From: a bacterium HR20
GTDB lineage: Bacteria; Bacteroidota; Ignavibacteria; Kapaibacteriales; NICIL-2
Assembly: GCA_002898675.1 (NCBI GenBank)
Contig: BEHW01000085.1
Location: 1 to 9,133, forward strand
Direction of reading: 5' to 3'
DNA length: 9,133 nt
In this document: piece after piece, positions 6,490 to 9,133 of the stretch
Layout: the number at the start of each line of letters is the position of its first letter
How positions within the stretch are numbered: position 1 is the stretch's first letter
Translations under genes and position numbers: made by a program
The notes under the pieces: model-generated
Databases searched by the model: none
Told to the model about the DNA's origin: nothing
What the model saw: the letters and a program-made list of their open reading frames with translations, nothing else

Positions 6490-7236
6490 TCAGAGTCCGA
6501 CCAATCGCCGCAAGGAGAGCACCTCCTGGCGTGTCAGGTGACGGTATTGGCCACGTGCTAAGCCTTGGACGGTAATCGTTCCATAGCGGCGACGGTGGAG
6601 CTTGAGGACCTCATAGCCAAAGTGTTCGAACAGGCGCCGCACCTCGCGGTTTTTCCCCTCGCGGAGAATAATGCAGACCTGGCGTTCATCGCTGGGAGAG
6701 ACAATGACCTCAGCCGGGCCTGTTGTTTCGCCGTCGAGATCAACTCCGCGAGCGATACTCTGCGCATGGTGCGGTGCCAGTGGTTTATCCAGACCCACAA
6801 TGTACTCGCGCTCGACGCCGTACCGCGGGTGGGTAAGACGTGCAGCCATTTCCCCGTCGTTGGTAAGCAACAGTACGCCCGTGGTGTTTCGGTCGAGCCG
6901 TCCGACGGGATAAATGCGCGTCTTGGTCGGTACCAGATCGAGCACCGTCTTTCGCCCATACTCATCCCGTGTCGTCGTAATGTAGTCCTTGGGCTTATTG
7001 AGCACAATGTACGTCAGGTGCTTGTAGGGCGAAACAGGCTTTCCTTCAACAGTGACAAGATCGCCAGGATGCACTTTTGTTCCAAGTTCCGTGACGATGC
7101 GACCGTTGACCTTGACCGCACCGCGGGCGATGAGTTCATCGGCTTTGCGGCGCGAAGCGATCCCTGCATCTGCGAGAAATTTGTTGAGACGGATGCGCTG
7201 ATCTTCAGGAATCTGCATCTTCGTTGCAGCATTCAT
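6490..7236 (-). CDS. rluB: RsuA/RluB/E/F-family rRNA pseudouridine synthase
   Basis: Isomerises a specific uridine of ribosomal RNA to pseudouridine. The 248-residue protein has an N-terminal S4 RNA-binding domain (about residues 14-65; RLNKFLADAGIASRRKADELI) followed by the catalytic domain. The catalytic loop is YPVGRLDRNTTG with the nucleophile D115, and the C-terminal part has the family's EGKNREVRRLFEHFGYEVLKL. The domain order and compact length fit RluB-like 23S enzymes best, but RsuA, RluE and RluF share these motifs, so the symbol is a best guess. The 'RNTTG' form of the loop is one I associate with Bacteroidota/Chlorobiota proteins. The ATG at 7236 overlaps the TGA of the upstream glycosyltransferase by four bases (ATGA), suggesting translational coupling; there is no independent ribosome-binding site. 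M7 is a possible later start. Confidence 0.93.
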   Translation of the reverse strand: MNAATKMQIPEDQRIRLNKFLADAGIASRRKADELIARGAVKVNGRIVTELGTKVHPGDLVTVEGKPVSPYKHLTYIVLNKPKDYITTTRDEYGRKTVLDLVPTKTRIYPVGRLDRNTTGVLLLTNDGEMAARLTHPRYGVEREYIVGLDKPLAPHHAQSIARGVDLDGETTGPAEVIVSPSDERQVCIILREGKNREVRRLFEHFGYEVLKLHRRRYGTITVQGLARGQYRHLTRQEVLSLRRLVGL

Positions 7237-8258
7237 AGTCGAGCTTGCAGAAGAAGTGTGCGTGCATGGCGTAAGACGTCCGCTGCTTCAATCGAGTGCA
7301 TGCACTCGAGCGTACCGAGCGGACACTGGCGTCGGCCGTGTGTGCCGCACGGCCGGCACTCAAGAGGTGGTGGCTCGACGGCGACGGATGCTGGTGCGCG
7401 AGGACCGAAGCCAAATGCAGGAACAGTCGAGCCAAAGATTGTGATCGTCGGACAAGCAGCAAGGGTAGCAAGGTGCGTTGGAGCGCTATCGTTTGCGATC
7501 AGCAGTGTGCATGAGCGGAGGAAGGCGACTGTCTCGGCTGGATCAAGCTCACCGGCAAGGACATAGCCGCCACTTTGGCGAGCAATGGTAGTGCAAAGCT
7601 CCCGATCGGAAGCGCCACCGAGGAATGCCACCGACGCGCCATCACGGTGCAGCATGCGAGCAACTTCTCCGAAACGTTCTGGCAGCCAGCGCTTTGTTGC
7701 CCATACCGCACCAGGAGCGATTGCGATGCGTGGCTGCTTGCCTGTGCGCTCGATCGCGAGGTGCACCCGTTCTTGTTGATCATCGCGCAAGCGGAGCTCG
7801 AGCGGCAGCTGTGGCGCTGGCGGCTCGACGCCGAGCGCAGCAAGAAGTTTAGCATTCCGTTCGATCTCGTGCAGCTCGGTTGCATAGGGAACGCGATGGG
7901 TGAAAAGGCGAGCGCCCGTCGCAGTGGAGAACCCGATGCGCACTCGAGCGCCGCTGGCAATAGCCAGCAGTGCAGTTCGGATGCTCCGCTGGAGGCAGAA
8001 CACAGTTTTTACGCCCGCCGAGCGAAGTTCAGCTGCACGACGGATGATCCCGCCAAGCCCGCGATCCTTGCTGCGCTTGTCGAAGACAATGGTGCGCGTG
8101 ATGGATGGATTCGCCTCTGCGAGCGCTCTGGCGTCAGGACGGCCGACAAAGAGCACCGGCGCGTTCGGAAACATGGTACGAACTTGCTGTGCAAACAGCA
8201 TCGCAAGTGCGGCATCGCCCAAAAAGGCAGTTTGGATGATTGCGATTGCTCCATTCAT
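7233..8258 (-). CDS. Glycosyltransferase family 9 (ADP-heptose:LPS heptosyltransferase-like)
   Basis: Probable heptosyltransferase that adds a sugar, classically ADP-heptose, to the lipopolysaccharide inner core at the cytoplasmic face; 341 residues, the usual length. The start is the ATG at 8258 because the conserved N-terminus (IAIIQTAFLGDAALA, with D15 at the expected catalytic-base position) follows directly; the open frame further upstream looks non-coding and would cross into the divergent gene. Other family segments are IAPGAVWATKRWLPERFGE (donor-binding region) and LIANDSAPTHLATLAACPTITIFGSTVP. The C-terminus has a four-Cys pattern (ECRPCGTHGRRQCPLGTLEC) that I recognise from GT9 proteins of the Bacteroidota/Chlorobiota type and that may bind metal. 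The exact donor and acceptor cannot be told from sequence. It is the first gene of the minus-strand cluster and has no evident Shine-Dalgarno. Confidence 0.9.
   Translation of the reverse strand: MNGAIAIIQTAFLGDAALAMLFAQQVRTMFPNAPVLFVGRPDARALAEANPSITRTIVFDKRSKDRGLGGIIRRAAELRSAGVKTVFCLQRSIRTALLAIASGARVRIGFSTATGARLFTHRVPYATELHEIERNAKLLAALGVEPPAPQLPLELRLRDDQQERVHLAIERTGKQPRIAIAPGAVWATKRWLPERFGEVARMLHRDGASVAFLGGASDRELCTTIARQSGGYVLAGELDPAETVAFLRSCTLLIANDSAPTHLATLAACPTITIFGSTVPAFGFGPRAPASVAVEPPPLECRPCGTHGRRQCPLGTLECMHSIEAADVLRHARTLLLQARL
7292..7309. repeat. 18-base perfect palindrome near the 3' end of the GT9 gene
   Basis: TCGAGTGCATGCACTCGA reads the same on both strands. In RNA it could form a 7-bp stem with a CAUG loop. 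It encodes part of LECMHSIE in the glycosyltransferase, about 57 bases before its stop. No T-run follows. Confidence 0.85.
7333..7355. repeat. 8-base GC-rich inverted repeat in the Cys-rich tail of the GT9 gene
   Basis: CGGCCGTG (7333-7340) and CACGGCCG (7348-7355) are perfect reverse complements around a seven-base loop, only 23 bases from the palindrome at 7292-7309. They lie in codons of the RPCGTHGR segment, so amino-acid constraint may explain part of it. Confidence 0.7.
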
Positions 8259-8334
8259 TGCGCAGCAAGTTACGGCGCTGCTGTTGTATTTTGCACCTGC
8301 ACTTAGATCGTCAAACCGTGGTATGGAGGAACAC
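8259..8334. promoter_or_regulatory. Divergent intergenic region, presumed promoters for both directions
   Basis: This 76-base gap is the only non-coding stretch that separates divergent genes, so promoters for the minus-strand glycosyltransferase cluster and the plus-strand kynurenine genes should lie here. On the minus strand a TTGACG (8309-8314) resembles a -35 box. The only A/T-rich downstream match, around 8283-8291, is a poor -10 (TACAAC at 20 bases spacing, or AAATAC at 17). On the plus strand TATTTTG at 8287-8293 is one base short of the Bacteroidota -7 consensus TAnnTTTG. None of these is convincing alone. I see no clear operator palindrome or riboswitch. Confidence 0.45.
8325..8330 (+). 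promoter_or_regulatory. Ribosome-binding site deciding the 3-hydroxyanthranilate dioxygenase start
   Basis: GGAGGA ends four bases before the ATG at 8335. An in-frame ATG at 8323 overlaps this element and is therefore unlikely to be the start. This supports the 175-residue form, whose N-terminus also aligns with known family members. Confidence 0.75.
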
Positions 8335-8862
8335 ATGGCCGTCGCATCGCCGATCAACTTTCTCCAGTGGATCGAAGAGCACCGCCACTTGCTCAAACCC
8401 CCAGTGGGCAACCAGTGCATCTACGATGGCGGTGATTTTATCGTGATGGTCGTCGGTGGTCCAAATTCCCGTAAAGACTACCACTACGACGAAGGCGAGG
8501 AACTCTTCTACCAGATCGAAGGCGACATCACCGTCAAGATCATCGACGACGGCACGCCGCGAGACATCCACATTCGACAAGGGGAAATGTTCCTTCTCCC
8601 AGCGCGAGTGCCGCACTCTCCGCAACGTGGCCCGAATACAGTTGGGCTGGTCATTGAGCGCAAGCGACGCAGCGATGAACTCGATGGGTTTCTCTGGTTC
8701 TGCGAGCGCTGTGGGGAGAAACTCTACGAAGAGTACCTGCACGTGTCGGACATCGTCAAGCAGCTTCCGCCAATATTCGAGCGTTTCTACGGCAATGTTG
8801 AAAACCGCACGTGCAAAACATGCGGCGCAGTGATGGAACCGCCCTCGCCGCCGAAAGCGTAG
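8335..8862 (+). CDS. nbaC: 3-hydroxyanthranilate 3,4-dioxygenase
   Basis: Cupin-fold Fe(II) enzyme that opens the ring of 3-hydroxyanthranilate to 2-amino-3-carboxymuconate semialdehyde in the kynurenine pathway; 175 residues, the standard bacterial length. The sequence follows the Ralstonia enzyme closely from memory: NFLQWIEEH, LLKPPVGN, VVGGPNSRKDYHYDEGEE, FLLPARVPHSPQR and LVIER. Iron ligands are H50, E56 and H94; substrate-binding R46, R98 and E108 are kept. The C-terminal rubredoxin-like second iron site of bacterial forms is intact (C123-x2-C126 and C160-x2-C163), which distinguishes it from mammalian enzymes that lack it. It is followed after three bases by the decarboxylase that consumes its product, so the pair forms an operon directing carbon towards catabolism. 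The symbol follows the nitrobenzoate/kynurenine literature name; 'haaO' or 'kynurenine HAO' are alternatives. Confidence 0.95.
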   Translation: MAVASPINFLQWIEEHRHLLKPPVGNQCIYDGGDFIVMVVGGPNSRKDYHYDEGEELFYQIEGDITVKIIDDGTPRDIHIRQGEMFLLPARVPHSPQRGPNTVGLVIERKRRSDELDGFLWFCERCGEKLYEEYLHVSDIVKQLPPIFERFYGNVENRTCKTCGAVMEPPSPPKA

Positions 8863-8865
8863 GCA

Positions 8866-9133
8866 ATGCGAAAGATTGACATCCACGCGCACATCATGCC
8901 GGAGCGCTGGGAACCTCTCCGTGAGCGCTTCGGCTACGGAGGATTCATCGTGCTTGAGCATTACCGCGAAGGTGCTGCCCGCATGATGCGGGATGATGGC
9001 GTTTTCTTCCGTGAAGTTGGCCGTAACGCATGGGATCCGGAGGCCATCATCGCAGACATGGATCGGCATGGGGTAGATGTGATGGTGCTCTGCACCGTGC
9101 CGGTGCTGCTCTACTACTGGGCAAAACCCGAGC
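8866..9133 (+). CDS. nbaD: 2-amino-3-carboxymuconate-6-semialdehyde decarboxylase (ACMSD), 3'-truncated by window edge
   Basis: Amidohydrolase-superfamily zinc enzyme that decarboxylates the unstable product of 3-hydroxyanthranilate dioxygenase and so steers it away from quinolinate. Only the first 89 residues (of about 335) are in the window. They match animal and bacterial ACMSD strikingly: KIDIHAHIMP with metal ligands H7 and H9, ERFGYGGF, the arginine R49 at the position of human substrate-binding R47, NAWDPE, and CTVPVLLYYWAKPE (human has a near-identical STVPV...YWAKPE). The remaining zinc ligands lie outside the window. The ATG at 8866 comes three bases after the upstream TAG with no strong ribosome-binding site, so translation is probably coupled. 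Misassignment to another amidohydrolase is unlikely given the YWAKPE match and the neighbour. Confidence 0.93.
   Translation, partial: MRKIDIHAHIMPERWEPLRERFGYGGFIVLEHYREGAARMMRDDGVFFREVGRNAWDPEAIIADMDRHGVDVMVLCTVPVLLYYWAKPE

Noticed and set aside
6565..7566. 333-codon plus-strand frame
   Set aside because: Antisense to the pseudouridine synthase and glycosyltransferase genes, both of which have complete motifs.
7575..8306. 243-codon plus-strand frame
   Set aside because: Opposite the glycosyltransferase gene and composed of low-information Ala/Arg/Ser-rich sequence.
8283..8314. Minus-strand TTGACG / TACAAC as a sigma-70 promoter
   Set aside because: The -10 match is weak at a 20-base spacing, and the 17-base alternative AAATAC matches at only two positions. 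Mentioned only as part of the intergenic region, not as a promoter call.
7900..8334. Upstream in-frame extension of the dioxygenase reading frame
   Set aside because: It runs antisense through the glycosyltransferase gene. The GGAGGA before ATG 8335 and alignment with known N-termini set the real start.
8311..9069. 252-codon minus-strand frame
   Set aside because: Opposite the 3-hydroxyanthranilate dioxygenase and ACMSD genes, whose catalytic residues are unmistakable.
1..9133. CRISPR array, insertion sequence, tRNA, phage or toxin-antitoxin genes
   Set aside because: No direct repeats with regular spacing, no transposase or integrase motifs, no tRNA-like cloverleaf, and nearly all bases are accounted for by housekeeping or catabolic genes.

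Overview
The window is a densely packed, moderately GC-rich bacterial chromosome segment with almost no intergenic space. It holds ten protein genes, two of them cut by the window edges. I see no mobile element, CRISPR array, or rRNA or tRNA gene. Several clues point to a Gram-negative, oxygen-exposed relative of the Bacteroidota/Chlorobiota group. These are a glycosyltransferase family 9 (heptosyltransferase-type) gene with the 'CRPCGTHG...CP' tail, a pseudouridine synthase with the 'GRLDRNTTG' catalytic loop, weak or absent Shine-Dalgarno sites before several genes, and a twin-arginine signal on the superoxide dismutase. This assignment is inference; no taxonomic marker gene is present.

Layout. 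Positions 1-4897 (+ strand) look like one operon: the 3' part of an acetyl-CoA acetyltransferase (thiolase), an isocitrate dehydrogenase with the Thermus-type C-terminal extension, an M3-family oligoendopeptidase, and a DnaQ-like (PolB-type) 3'-5' exonuclease. The last three overlap or nearly overlap at stop/start junctions. Positions 4887-8258 (- strand) hold a second, oppositely oriented cluster. In transcription order it is a GT9 glycosyltransferase, an RsuA/RluB-type pseudouridine synthase (4-base ATGA overlap), a Tat-exported Mn-type superoxide dismutase, and a YihY/BrkB membrane protein. The two clusters converge at 4887-4897, where the coding regions overlap by 11 bases and leave no room for a conventional terminator. 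From 8335 to the right edge (+ strand) are 3-hydroxyanthranilate 3,4-dioxygenase and the N-terminal part of aminocarboxymuconate-semialdehyde decarboxylase. These are consecutive enzymes of the kynurenine route of tryptophan breakdown. A 76-base gap (8259-8334) separates this operon from the divergent GT9 cluster and should hold both promoters.

Functionally, the window joins central carbon metabolism (thiolase, isocitrate dehydrogenase), peptide turnover, envelope and oxidative-stress functions, and aromatic amino-acid catabolism. I found no clear evidence of an undescribed multi-gene system. The items most worth a second look are the isocitrate dehydrogenase, which combines a Thermus-like extension with NAD-type cofactor residues and a poly-proline hinge, the exported superoxide dismutase, the kynurenine gene pair, and several perfect inverted repeats inside coding sequence.
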